A stretch of DNA of 64,000 nt from Telmatactis stephensoni (GCA_029948255.1 JALIZF010001826.1:310001-374000); one strand, 5' to 3'. Counted from the stretch's first letter, positions 48,421 through 59,498 are shown. Numbers and translations are program-made. Notes: generated by a model not told the origin, from the letters alone.

Positions 48421-49249
48421 TCTTCCCCGAAGAGAAACATCTTGGGGTCGAAAACCGGGCAAAAAGAGGAATTCTAAGAAACTTATTGCACCACTTGAAC
48501 TTTCGAACAGGCGTTACTGATAAATGAGAGTGTACTGGGTACAAGACACAACACAGGAAACCCAAAACACAGAACTGATAATAGATTATAACATACTAAG
48601 TATTAAGAGATTTTGCCCATATTTTAGACAAAATGTATCTTCTCGTAAATTTGGAAATTATGATATACACAACGATACACAGCAAGTTCTCAAGAAATGA
48701 AGTTGCTGAAAACAGAGGTTATCTTTCTTGGGATTCCTGTTATCAAAATCCCAAGAACCTTTGCGAATTTCTTTGCGAATGTTTTGATTCCTCCAGATTT
48801 TCGCTGTCTGTGTCCTGTCCGTGTTTGTAGAAGAGGTTGAGATATTATAGACTCTAAAGCAATGTAAGTAAAGTCTAGTAAACGTCTAAATTTGTTATAC
48901 ATGTATTTATTGAGGTACCTGTTATTGTAATTTCCCTAATACTTGATACATTTTGATCAGTAAAATACTTTGCCTGATCCCCATCCATAATTTTGGCTTT
49001 TGATGATGATGATGATTATGATCTAGGTGCATAATTGTTTGCTAATAAATTAGTCACACGTGGTGTCTATTCTCGTATTAATATGCTGTCAACATTGACA
49101 TAGGATGGAAATACAAGTAAATGTACGCAGTACATTTGAATCGATTTGCTGCTCACACTTCAATCATTAAATGTAATGCATGAGTCAGTGTGAACCCCAA
49201 CTGATTGTCATGATTGGTTGATTCCTTTTTAATTTTTCTCAAAGACGAG
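48421..49249. promoter_or_regulatory. shared 5' region of ASCC3 and the BLOC1S3-like gene
   Basis: 830 bp separate two divergent start codons. A pyrimidine-rich CTCAAAG acceptor-like border at 49221-49244 just before the ATG at 49250 suggests that the + gene has a 5' UTR intron, which would move its transcription start closer to ASCC3. No specific motif stands out. Bidirectional promoter is inference from the layout. Confidence 0.4.
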
Positions 49250-51295
49250 ATGACTTCCAATGTTACAGCTGGTGAGGGGATGGAATCAGACGATGATTCT
49301 CATGGTCCATCCTTTATGAAGAATACCATGGTAACCAATACAATGGTATCAGGAGAAGCATCTGAAACAGATGATGAAGATGACGATGTTACCATGGGTG
49401 ATCCTTACAGCTCACCCATTGAGGCTGACCAACCTCTCCCTCTTGATGATGAGAATGCCGTTACCTTGACAACCACTTTAGATGAAACTATGGATACACT
49501 TGAAAAGAAGAAAGCTGAAAAAGTTAAGAGACAGAAATTAGTTTATAAATATGATACGTAAGTATAGTTCTTTGTTACTTTGGTAACTCTAATCTATGTT
49601 TATTTATTGGGGACACTCAGTAACTAACTATTAACTAATAGTAAGTATTAAAACCTGTTGCTAGATAAATGTAGGTCCTACATTATAACTTACACTGTCT
49701 GTTGTTTTTAGGAAATATGTTACTTTAATATTGAGTGTTGTCCAGGTGTGTGCAAGGCCTGCATGCACAACACTGGAACTTGAATAATTTCTGATTTAAT
49801 AATGTCATGCTGTACAGGCAATCGTTTCTTGCATAGAATCTACAGGATTGTACAATTTTTATGGAATACAAAGCTACAGCAATTAATATAAAATGAGTAT
49901 AATTGGTACTACAATGAGAATTTTTTTCACACAAAATCAAGTTTGCAATATTTTGATTCTGTAGTGGAGAACCATTTCTTCAGTGAGAAGTCTTCCATTT
50001 CTCTCAATTCTCTGGTAGACAGAAACTGATTTTCTTTTCCCATTTGTTTTACATCCTACAGACCCTTACACAGAAAGCTAAGTAAGTACTATTGGTTGCT
50101 ATAAATATGTTGACAGCATTGGATTTGACTAGCACTTTTTGAAGTTTCCTGGCTTGTTGATTGGTTTTGTTGATCATATCACTAAAGTTGTTTCTTCAGC
50201 CAGTAATTAATGATTTTTGATAACCAAGCTTTCAGGCATATGGCAGCATTATTAGAGGTAAATGAAACAATCAAGTGATAAGTGATAAGCCTACTGTTTT
50301 GTTTTGTATCAGGAGAGAAAAATATAGAGCTAAGAAGCAGTCTTGTTGAAGGAGTTACACAATTGTACAGAGGTGCTGCTCTCAAACTAGATAGCTCATA
50401 CTATCACATTACAAGGGCTCAGGCATCTGTACAGGTATTAACATTTAGTCAATTTATTGGTATGCTATACATTATGTTGATCAGAGCAATTTTCAGAATA
50501 TGATTGTGACAATGGACTGACAACAATGTCACAGTTAGGATAGAAATTTCAAATGATATTTTTATAGACATACATGTAAAGCACAGTCACTACATGGCAT
50601 GCATGGTTCATCTCACACTTACATGAAAACTGTTCCAGTGATCAATCATTGTTCTCCATTTGTGGCAGCAGCCAGTATTTGTGGGGGCTAAGCAGCAGCT
50701 ATGTAGCAGAAACAAAAAAAATTAGACAGTGCTCATATTTTTGAAACTTTTTCATTCACTGGCTTACAACAAAAGCTATATTAAGCACAACATTTGTGCT
50801 AATTATTTGTTATTTGCTCAAAACTTGTAAAAAATTGTCCAATTAAGTATTCTTCAAATTTTGGAGGCATTTCTGATTTGACGTACTGCTCTTTGATCTA
50901 AAATGATTTGTACAGTGATCTATACCAGATATTGAGCTTACATGAAACCGCTTACATGATTGTAAATAACCTATTGGCTCCCCTTATGATGATGATTGAA
51001 GCCAAAAAGGTCTTAACTGCAGTGTCAAGCTCTAATTTCATGTTGATTAGAGGTGCTTACTTACTTAAGCATGTCACAGTATTACTGATCAATGTTGTTT
51101 TAAAATAGGTCTTATTGTTAATAATATTATTGGTGATTAATTATCAAGATTTTACTAAGTCACAACTTCCTTTCCTAATATTAGGACATAGCTTACAACA
51201 CAAAAGTAATGCTAGAAGATCTCCATACCATTGGTCACACCTTGAAACAAATTGAAGAACTAAACTACCTATCAACAATAAAAACAGCTCATTAA
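49250..51295 (+). CDS. BLOC1S3-like protein, 4 coding exons
   Basis: Exons 49250-49557, 50062-50081 (a 20-nt micro-exon), 50313-50434 and 51185-51295 join in frame to 186 residues. The N-terminal half is acidic (SGEASETDDEDDD; SPIEADQPLPL). The C-terminal half is a helical region with LRSSLVEGVTQLYRGAALKL and DIAYNTKVMLEDLHTIGHTL. Length, the acidic ETD-rich leader and the helical tail resemble BLOC1S3, a subunit of BLOC-1, which sorts cargo from endosomes to lysosome-related organelles. Without the micro-exon the exon phases do not fit (2 before, 1 after). The family is suggested by overall pattern rather than a signature motif; another small coiled-coil protein is possible. The gene is head-to-head with ASCC3. 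Confidence 0.6.
50486..50637. mobile_element. 'GCCGTG' MITE, degenerate copy 8
   Basis: It has a central ATATTTTTATAGACATACATG and an end TCACACTTACATGAAAACTG that match the family. It lies in intron 3 of the BLOC1S3-like gene. Confidence 0.45.
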
Positions 51296-52995
51296 AGAGA
51301 TGATGATAAATTTTTTTTTGGTTGTGTATAGTATCAGCGCTTTTTCTGATAGGCCCTTGAGGGACCATGATCCATTATTCCCAGGGGGCAGGTAGTCCAC
51401 CAGGATTCGGCCCAGGTACGGCCCTTGGGGTGTATATGGCTTATTGCCTCCAATAAAGACCACATGCTGCTCCATATCCTATCAAAATGGTACTTGAGCT
51501 GATATTATCGTGGCCAGCTAGTGATAGATGATACTGTGGCTGTGATTAAGGTTAATGGAAAATAGATACCCTGAAACTTGTAAAACTAAATCCTGTTTAG
51601 CAGATCATCCCTTTATAGTTCATATATGGGAGTCCCCCCTCCCCCAGACCATTACCACCAATTCCAATGAAGTGTGATTACCGAGACTTCAAATTACATT
51701 GTAGTTTAATACATTGTGGGTTTCACAGACGTCTCATCATTTCCTCTTGAAATGCTCTTTTTACAAGACAAATAATTGCCATTCATGGTTACAAAAAGCT
51801 GAAATAGAGTTTCTTTAGAAAGGTTAAGGATTAGGAATAGTAACTATTCTTCATTCATAAATTTTATTCTTAAAATGATCAACTGTTTATTTGAGTGGAT
51901 TTTGAGTCTCCATTGACATACAGTCAAATGCAATTTGAAAACATGTATCAAGTCAATATGAAAGCTTATTGGTGGTTCACTTCAATGGATTTGGCAGTAA
52001 AGTCCAATGTATTCAGCTTTGCTTTGAAGGGATGCTAAGGCTGATTTACTCAACAACCATATGTATGTAATTCAGGGCACACAGGCCCATCATTTGTGGC
52101 ATGGTACCATGTGAATGGAAATCTGTTTTGTGATAGGAGTGCTGTAATCATCAGTCCGCATAACCAGATTTCAAATTCACAGACAACCTTTGGTAAAAGG
52201 GGTATTAATTAGCTACCTTCTCATTTTGTTTGTTGTCTGATTATAAATGGAAAGTAGATGAGATTAATTTTGTATTATAAAAAATGATTACATGTACATA
52301 TATGTAATCATGTAATTTATTCATCAGGAATTTAATTAAAAAATCTAATGAAACCCAAAGATTCTTGTAGTTTGGGCTCCATTTTATTAAGTAATTTTCC
52401 ATTTTCCATTTTTTATACTTTCATTCAGGTGTCAATAATGTCATCAGAATGTAAATTTCCCTAACATTTTTTTTATGTGGCAGTTTGTAGGGAAAAGAAT
52501 CCTATTTAACATTGGTACATGTAACCCACAACAACAGGATTTGTATGCCTCGTCAGGAAATCCTGAATTTCTATTTTCTCCCTGGAAAGTCCTTGAAAGT
52601 CCCAATTTTTTTAATAAATTTCTGGAGAACTCCTAGAAAACAGAAACGAACAAGTGTACATTTACGGTGCATCTAAGCTCACGTAAAAGCTCGTTTACAT
52701 TCCTTAACTCAGTCGGTAAAAAACGTTATGCAAATGTATTTTGCTTGAGTGAACTAGTAGTGTGAAAAACTCCTAGAAAACTCCTGGAAATAATCTGAAA
52801 ATCCTCCTTGAAACTCCTGGATTTATTGAAATTTCTGTGAGTGTGAACCTTGCAACAGGTTTCCCCATTGAGACCCTTACCCCTTCCTCTCTTCCATTCC
52901 CATTTCGCTCTGGATTCCCAAGGACAATGAACTTTAGAAAATCTGTGGGTAGTGGCTCCCATTGGGATGCTCATATTTCTAGAGGTTAGAAGTTA
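51296..52995. other. 3' UTR and intergenic sequence
   Basis: AATAAA at 51452-51457 is a candidate polyadenylation signal for the BLOC1S3-like gene. Around 52560-52830 the words CTCCTAGAAAAC and CTCCTGGA recur, suggesting a decayed repeat. No gene is supported. Confidence 0.4.
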
Positions 52996-53005
52996 AGGTG
53001 CAGAT

Positions 53006-53371
53006 TCAGTGTTTGTGAACAACTGCATATACATGTACGTGTACGCGAAGGATCAAAACGCATTTATACAAAATACACATTTTTGTGGTTATTGGCAAGC
53101 CACTGGCTTGCCAACTCAGATTAATCGTGATTTCATCTTGTATTCCAAAAAGTGGAACAAGAAGATCGCTAACCGCCATGTTTGCAATCAACATATTGGT
53201 TGTAGTTTTGAGTCGATTATCTCTGTAAATTGCCCATATAATAAGAATGTTTCCCATTAAAGAAATAACAAATAAAAGGCAGTATGCAACGATTTTCATA
53301 ATTGTTTTGGGTGTAGTCTCTTGGAAATCAAACAGACTGTCGTTTAGCTTGGGAGTGAAGTTTAGCAACAT
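53006..53371 (-). pseudogene. truncated class A GPCR (TM1 to start of TM3)
   Basis: From the ATG at 53371 the frame encodes a short N-terminus, TM1 with GNILIIWAI, the first intracellular loop RDNRLKTTTN, TM2 with NMLIANMAVSDLLVPLF (conserved Asp), the extracellular-loop Trp and the TM3 Cys (TKMC). It then loses similarity within about 20 residues and stops at 121 aa. Cnidarian class A receptors are often intronless with about 300-400 residues, so this is probably a 3'-truncated receptor gene. A first exon of a spliced gene is the alternative, but I found no convincing donor. Confidence 0.7.
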
Positions 53372-53435
53372 TTTCAGTTACTTCAAACAGTTCCAGCTGT
53401 TGCTCTCAAGCCGATCGATTACAACTGGACTTCAC

Positions 53436-53697
53436 AATTTTACTGTCTAATTCGTTTTTTATTAAAATAGCCGATGGCGATTGCGGAGAAAAAAAAAAAA
53501 AAAAAAAAGAAAGAACGAACGAAAGAAAGAAAGAAAGAAAGAAAGAAAGGAAGAAGGAAATAAATAGATAAAGAAAAAATCAAGAAAGAAATTAAGACAG
53601 AAAACACAAGAGGAAGAAGAAGAAGAAGAAAAAGAAGAAGAAGGAAAAAAAAAGAAATTTTACTGTCTGATTCGTTTTTCATTAAAATAGCCGATGG
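53436..53697. repeat. purine-rich microsatellite between 40-bp direct repeats
   Basis: A poly-A, GAAA and AGA tract (about 53489-53657) lies between two near-identical copies of TTTTACTGTCTGATTCGTTT...AATAGCCGATGG (53437-53477 and 53658-53697), upstream of the GPCR fragment. Confidence 0.8.
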
Positions 53698-53698
53698 T

Positions 53699-54053
53699 AA
53701 TGAGCTTTTATCATGTAATTCCAAAAGTCGCAGTACAGAAATATAATTACCATAGCTGGAAAGAGCACGTCAAAATTAGTAAAACTGTGAAGTTTGAATG
53801 AAGTAACTTTCAAACTCACGAAGATATGAATTTTCCGAAATCGAAATTTTGTATGAAAACATTCGCTGGTAGGCAAGAGATGCCTACCAGCAAAGGTTTT
53901 CTTACAAATTCACACTTTTCAAAAATTCATATTCTCACGAGTTTTGGATTTAATTCCTTCAAACTTCATTGTCTGTCTAATTTTAACATGCTCTTTCCAG
54001 CTATGGTAATTCTTTTTCTGTTTAACAAATTTAAAAATACCTGATAAAAGCTC
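53699..54053. repeat. imperfect ~355-bp palindrome
   Basis: TGAGCTTTTATCATGTAATT at the left mirrors the right end, TACCTGATAAAAGCTCA. GGAAAGAGCA/TGCTCTTTCC and GCTGGTAGGCA/TGCCTACCAGC (centre) also pair. Similar peptides appear on both strands only because of the symmetry. Confidence 0.7.
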
Positions 54054-54059
54054 ATTGTG

Positions 54060-55027
54060 GAGAAGAAAAAAGAAAGACCAATAGATCGCGACATCATGCA
54101 AAATATGAAATATGAAAACGAGGTTTTTCACGAATGAACGCCAGAGACATAAACTGCATGCGCAGGCTCTCAAGACTTCGAAAATTTACAAAACTAACGG
54201 AATTCAATATGAATCAATAGCTCAGTGTTCTTGACTTTTAACTTGTATTTTTACCAATTAATTAGAATCAGATTCGTTCTTTTATTTTCTTAAAATATCT
54301 ACATTTTTTATGATAAGCACTCTAAAAAGGGGGTGGAAATCCACCCAATCAACCCCCCTGTATCCACCCCTGTATTTACGCCGTGATAATCAGCTATTCA
54401 ATATTAAACCATTAACATAAAACTGCAAGTATTGGAGATAGGGTAGGGCACTATAGCTAATTAAGTAGAAGGAACAGTACTTGTAAAGAATAATCAAATT
54501 TCATGGAACACCTTGTCAATGTTACAATCTTATTTCATTTTAAGTGAAAATTGATTAATTACACCACTAGCGTATTTAAACTGGAAGTTTTGATTTTTGG
54601 ACGTGGCGCTACATCAGGAATTAGTCAGCATGTTGTCATCTATCATTGTGCCAATTTTCATGCTTGTAGCAAAAAACTGAGTAATTCTGCACGATATTCC
54701 TGCACTATTAGTTAACAAAATAATTCGAAGCTAGGCATTCTTGCCAGACCTGTACATAGAGTACGAAGCAATCAAAGCGTGACACTACTGCTGGACACGG
54801 TCTTCAAATTTAGGATAGTCGAGAAACTTGGAATCGGTATACTGTATATATAAGATATGGATATAGGAAGTGACGTAACAGGGAATATATATACAAGTTT
54901 ACAAATGTGGTAAATAGACGGAAATTACAGTAAAGATAAGAAATGGTAATACTTAAAATTGCATATATATAATATGTATAATATGTATGTATATGTTCAG
55001 CATCAAATTTAGACTATCTTATCTGTT
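54060..55027. other. intergenic, nothing recognised
   Basis: AT-rich sequence without a supported gene, RNA or bounded repeat. Confidence 0.4.
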
Positions 55028-55158
55028 ATCCGGCAGTCCGAAAGTTTTCCAATTTTTTTTCATTCTATCCTTTATCGAAACTGTCTTTGTTTAGACCCTC
55101 AAAGTGCAGGGTTTAATCGAAGAGAAATTTCTATAAGAAAAATTTCGGACTGCCGGAC
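55028..55158. mobile_element. MITE with TCCGGCAGTCCGAAA ends
   Basis: TCCGGCAGTCCGAAAGTTTT at the left pairs with AAAATTTCGGACTGCCGGA at the right. The interior is short and non-coding. Confidence 0.75.
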
Positions 55159-56080
55159 GTTTAGCATTTTGAAGACCGGCTTGTCCGGTGTCTGTATGAG
55201 AGAGGATAAGCTTGGGTTTCCTGTGTTGTACTCCCAATGCATACTGGGATGCCTTGTAGCACGTGATCAAGCGACATGACAAGTTTGCACCAAAACGTTA
55301 AAGAGCATGGAGTTAGTTTTGGACGAGGTTTTTCTACGATTAGCGGAGTTTTGCTACTTCTTTGTGATAACTACATGTTGGTAAGTAGTTATTTATTGCA
55401 TTGGTAATGTTTTACGTTCGACAGTCTTGTGATTTTATGCCGATAGAGCTTCGTAGCTCGTAGTGTCGATTCGGCTCAAGGCGAACTGAAAATGGCGCCA
55501 AAGTTCCGTACCTTCGTAGTTACTTGGGGCCTTTTTATTCGACATAGTGTAGTTTTTCTATCTTATAGAAAAGTTTTCGATTTTTTATTCGGACTGGAGA
55601 ATGCGCTTCAAGCTTTAAAGAGCGTTTCTTCGTCGCTGCTAGATAGTGAGGTTGTTTGGATTTTGTGATACGCAGTGGCTATTCATACGGTAACCGTACG
55701 GCGACTTGTAATTTCTATTCGTACGGACATTCAAATATTTCGATAATTTAAAGCAATTATTTAAGATACCGATTTTAAACTATCATAACTTTGTTTAAAA
55801 GTAGGTAACAATTTGAGAAAGCTTCAACGCTCGAGATTTTATCGTGTAGATTTAGCCGAGCACAGAGTACACCAAGACGAAAAGCGACACTTAGAAAAAT
55901 TTCACCGATTCGAAGACAGTGAAGGTCACTAACTAGCAATGACACTATCTTATTTAATTAACGGTAGATTTGCCATTTTTAGTTTTTGTTATCGAATTAT
56001 TTCCATGAACGAATAAAGGCATGTTTTTATAGACGATTTATTCGCATTTCGGCTCGTAATTAGAAGGAAAAAAACCCTCC

Positions 56081-57028
56081 GTACGAATAAGTCACGCACG
56101 CTATTCATACGGCAGCATTTAAAAACCATGTCTAAACTCAAAGAGGCCTAAATTCTGTGCAGTCAAACTGTTTCTCAATACTTTTAGCATTGGTTTTAGA
56201 CACTACGAAAATTGTTTCTGAATGTTTTGGTCCCATTTGGGCTCGATTTGCAGAGGAAAACTCCATGTCCGTACGAATAAGTCACGCACGCTATTCGTAC
56301 GGCAGCATTTAAAAACCTTGTCTAAACTCAAAGCGGCCTAAATTCTGTGCAGTCAAACTTTTTCTCAATACTTTTTAGACACTACGAAAATTGTTTCTGA
56401 ATGTTCTGGTCCCATTTGGGCTCGATTTGCAGAGGAAAACTCCATGTCCGTACGAATAAGTCACGCACGCTATTCGTACGGCAGCATTTAAAAACCTTGT
56501 CTAAACTCAAAGCGGCCTAAATTCTGTGCAGTCAAACTTTTTCTCAATACTTTTTAGACACTACGAAAATTGTTTCTGAATGTTTTGGTCCCATTTGGGC
56601 TCGATTTGCAGAGGAAAACTCCATGTCCGTACGAATAAGTCACGCACGCTATTCGTACGGCAGCATTTAAAAACCTTGTCTAAACTCAAAGCGGCCTAAA
56701 TTCTGTGCAGTCAAACTTTTTCTCAATACTTTTTAGACACTACGAAAATTGTTTCTGAATGTTCTGGTCCCATTTGGGCTCGATTTGCAGAGGAAAACTC
56801 CATGTCCGTACGAATAAGTCACGCACGCTATTCGTACGGCAGCATTTAAAAACCTTGTCTAAACTCAAAGCGGCCTAAATTCTGTGCAGTCAAACTTTTT
56901 CTCAATACTTTAAGCATTGGTTTTAGACACTACGAAAATTGTTTCTGAATGTTCTGGTCCCATTTGGGCTCGATTTGCAGAGGAAAACTCCATGTCCGTA
57001 CGAATAAGTCACGCACGCTATTCGTACG
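56081..57028 (+). repeat. tandem array, 5 units of 179/190 bp, hairpin in each unit border
   Basis: Units start at GTACGAATAAGTCACGCACG at 56081, 56271, 56450, 56629 and 56808, with a last partial at 56998: lengths 190, 179, 179, 179, 190. The two outer units carry an extra ~11 bp (around GCATTGGTTT) that the three inner ones lack. Each border contains CCGTACGAATA and TATTCGTACGG, an 11-bp inverted repeat around a 12-base loop. Related words (TATTCGTACGG) also occur at 55715-55730, so the parent element may begin there. Confidence 0.93.
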
Positions 57029-57162
57029 GTAATAAACATATATGGTCCATATATGGAAGTACACCAGATATACTGCATTTTAATATGGGTTTATTGAAAT
57101 AACTTGCTATCTGATGAGGTTTTTCATGTGACATTATGTGATGGGGATGTGATGTCTTTTCA

Positions 57163-57202
<40 letters not shown>
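57163..57202 (+). repeat. (AAT)n microsatellite, LINE tail
   Basis: About 13 AAT units; on the minus strand they form the (ATT)n 3' tail of the LINE fragment that follows. Confidence 0.9.
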
Positions 57203-57204
<2 letters not shown>

Positions 57205-57465
57205 TTTATTATTGGTACTTTGGTATTTTCATACATGAGTATAACCCAACAATTAAAGAAATAAAAAGAAGAATAACAGATTTCTAAATATGTGAATGTA
57301 TATCATATAACTAGCTCCAGGTCCGTGATTCAAACCTATATATATGCATTGGCAATATATGTTGAGTTGGATATCACTATCTGAAGTTAGTTGTCTTTGT
57401 TTACATGAAGATATATATTTAAAGAATTAACAGTAACTGTACGTAATATAATAACAATTATACAT

Positions 57466-58299
57466 TCATTTTGTATTCATAACTGACTTAACTAATCTGT
57501 AACATTCTAGTAGTTCATGTATATATTGACCACTTATTTTAATTATATTTTCGTCCTTCATATTTATTATATATTTAAATAAATTTTGGTAATCAAACGA
57601 CTCGAACATCGAGTTTGTTTCTAATATTTTGTCTATGAATTGTTTTCTAATTCTAATAAAATTATTGTTGGAACATTTGAAAAAGTAGTGAAATTCATCA
57701 CCAATTTCTCTACTTTCACAAATGTCACATTTTCTTTTATCCCTTTCAATATTCAAATGTCTCCCCTTTTCAATTGGAAAGTTATGAGCAGACATTCTAA
57801 ACTTTGAAACGGATGATCGTACTTTAAAATCTCTAATCATATCAAAATATTCCTCAAAATGAGGTTTATGTTTTACTCTTAAAAATAATTCTACTTTTGA
57901 TTTAATTTCTCCTGATCTTATTCTCTCTGTTTCTTTTTCCCAGTCACTCATATAAATATATTTAAGAAAAGTACTAAATTGTTTGGTAAATGATTTATCA
58001 TGAATTTCCATTGAATTAGATTGACCTAATTTTACTAAATACGATAAAGTAGTATACCAAGAGAAATGTCCACTATCATTCAAATCTTTAGAAACCCGTA
58101 ATGCTTGTGAAAGAATGGGGTTTTCTTGATGACTAATCAAATGAGTGAAGAAATTGATCATTGAAATATAGATAGAAATATGTAATGGGAAGCGATTTAG
58201 TTCTGCTCTAACTGCTAATGTTGTGGTTTTGGAATTAACGCCAAGAATCATTTTTTTCAAAGAGTTTAAAAAGTCAAAGAAGTCATATATATGAGTCAT
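57466..58299 (-). pseudogene. C-terminal region of a LINE reverse transcriptase polyprotein
   Basis: 277 codons open. After a helical stretch (LAVRAELNRFPLHISIYISM) it carries RHLNIERDKRKCDICESREI followed by GDEFHYFFKCSNN, a Cys-Cys-His-Cys zinc-binding pattern typical of the C-terminus of many animal non-LTR reverse transcriptase proteins. No YxDD catalytic box is present, so it cannot be an active polymerase. The frame is undamaged, suggesting a fairly recent copy. Confidence 0.75.
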
Positions 58300-58330
58300 T
58301 TATAATGTCCATGTTTATATATATTCCAAT

Positions 58331-58840
58331 TTATTCCTTATAATTTATATACTTCTGTGGCTTTCCTTGGCTTCTGTTGATCTGCCAATATCACTTGACT
58401 GAAAAACCTCAATATCAATCATAAACAAGCCCTAAGAATACAGATATATATATATGTGGAATATTAATTTTTACATTTTTTTTGAAAATATGAATAATCA
58501 TGTTTCAGGGAAGAAAATGCTGCCCTGTACTATACTGCAGATGCATGCACATAAACATGCCAATGACAGTGTTACTGAACCTTGGTTTATAAACACTATG
58601 CTGTCTATGCATTATGCATGAGTGTGATGTAAACTACTTATTAAACCAGCACTAGGTCTGTATGGAGAAACTATCAGACCAATGAGACAGACATAAAAAC
58701 ATTATAGGCACAAACAAAGAAGCATCCACACTCAAAAACGGCCACATGGGCCAAAAAGTGCACGCCCGATTTTTATGCCGTTCTAATTATTTTTAGAACA
58801 CATAAAATGACTAACATTATGACAAATTTTAATAGAGTAA
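58331..58840. other. intergenic, nothing recognised
   Basis: AT-rich sequence between the LINE fragment and the hairpin array; no gene or bounded repeat seen. Confidence 0.4.
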
Positions 58841-59145
58841 AGGGGAAGGGGCCATAACACTTGTATGGAAAGAGCTTGCATAAGGAAAGATGCCTGTAAG
58901 GTTAGGCGATAGCTTACCACCTTTACAGATTAGAGGGGGTGGAAGAGGAAAAGGGGAGTGAGGTCAAGATCCTGTAAGGCTAGACGGATGCCTAGCTCCT
59001 CTACAGGGGAAAGGGAGGTTCAGAAGGATTTTAAAGGGGAAGGGACCATAGGGCTAGCTGAAAGTCTAGCACCTCTATGGTGCAAGAAAGAGATAATAGA
59101 AAGAACCCGCGTGGCTAGGCGAAAGACTAGCTCCTCCACGGGGCA
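58841..59145 (+). other. array of 4-5 covarying stem-loops in purine-rich spacers
   Basis: Four units share the plan outer stem, GG, CTAG, 8-base loop, CTAG, CWCCT, outer stem. Outer stems: CTGTAA/TTACAG (58894-58928), CCTGTA/TACAGG (58971-59007), ACCATAG/CTATGGT (59045-59081), CGTGG/CCACG (59110-59140). Inner CTAG pairs: 58980/58992, 59054/59066 and 59115/59127; the first unit has TTAG/CTTA. A reduced fifth hairpin CCATA/TATGG lies at 58852-58868. Spacers are AG-rich. Unit spacing varies (about 62 to 80 bases), so the reading frame is not conserved, whereas pairing is. The 108-residue frame across it (58958-59284) is probably incidental. I do not recognise the family. Confidence 0.6.
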
Positions 59146-59324
59146 GAAAAGTTTCCTTATTAAGAGCAGCACATGTTCCAGGCAAATGCAAAATGGAAGG
59201 GCTGTGCCAGTACAGTCATCAAAGAACACCAGCATACCCAGAAACAAACACTCTAAGCTAATGCCACTTAAGAAAAGCAAATAAATATTACATAATATAT
59301 CCAATATTAGTTTCACGAAATATC

Positions 59325-59465
59325 CATACCCTCATTACCCACATCCTCTGGAATTTCTATTTTTCCGTACAAACTCTGTAATTTTGTTTTCTCTCGGACC
59401 CCCTCCCCTCCAGAATTTCATATTCCCTCTATAACAGGGTATGGATATTTTCTGGAACTATGGTA
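59325..59465. repeat. dispersed repeat, second copy of 37420-37590
   Basis: GTACAAACTCTGTAATTTTG and CCAGAATTTCATATTCCC match the ASCC3-intron copy. The ends TATCCATACCC / GGGTATGGATA are inverted, suggesting a MITE just 3' of the ZSWIM3-like gene. Confidence 0.6.
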
Positions 59466-59498
59466 CACATGCAGGTGGCTTCAGTGACTATCTAATAC

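Larger units (their letters stand above)
57163..58330 (-). mobile_element. 5'-truncated non-LTR retrotransposon (LINE) 3' end
   Basis: It contains the C-terminal coding part (57466-58299), a ~260-bp 3' UTR ending AATAAAGTTATT and an (ATT)n tail on the minus strand. The reverse transcriptase core upstream is missing, as expected from 5' truncation at target-primed insertion. Confidence 0.7.

Noticed and set aside
51272..51475. 67-aa minus ORF downstream of the BLOC1S3-like stop
   Set aside because: No recognisable domain and it lies in the likely 3' UTR; not enough support for a gene.
53682..54044. Pair of similar peptides with a hydrophobic LFPAMVI stretch, one per strand
   Set aside because: Considered as a GPCR TM5 remnant, but the similarity between strands is explained by the palindrome and the match to a receptor is too weak.
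55309..55384. Possible first coding exon (MELVLDEVFLRLAEF... followed by GTAAGT)
   Set aside because: A good donor follows an ATG frame, but I found no downstream exon or homology, and the next 2 kb is repeat array.
56081..57028. CRISPR-like array
   Set aside because: Units are contiguous and nearly identical over 179-190 bp with no unique spacers; the context is a eukaryotic genome.
58958..59284. 108-aa + strand ORF with two similar SSSTG stretches
   Set aside because: The similar peptides come from two hairpin units that happen to be a multiple of three apart; the unit between them is in another frame, so coding is not the conserved property.
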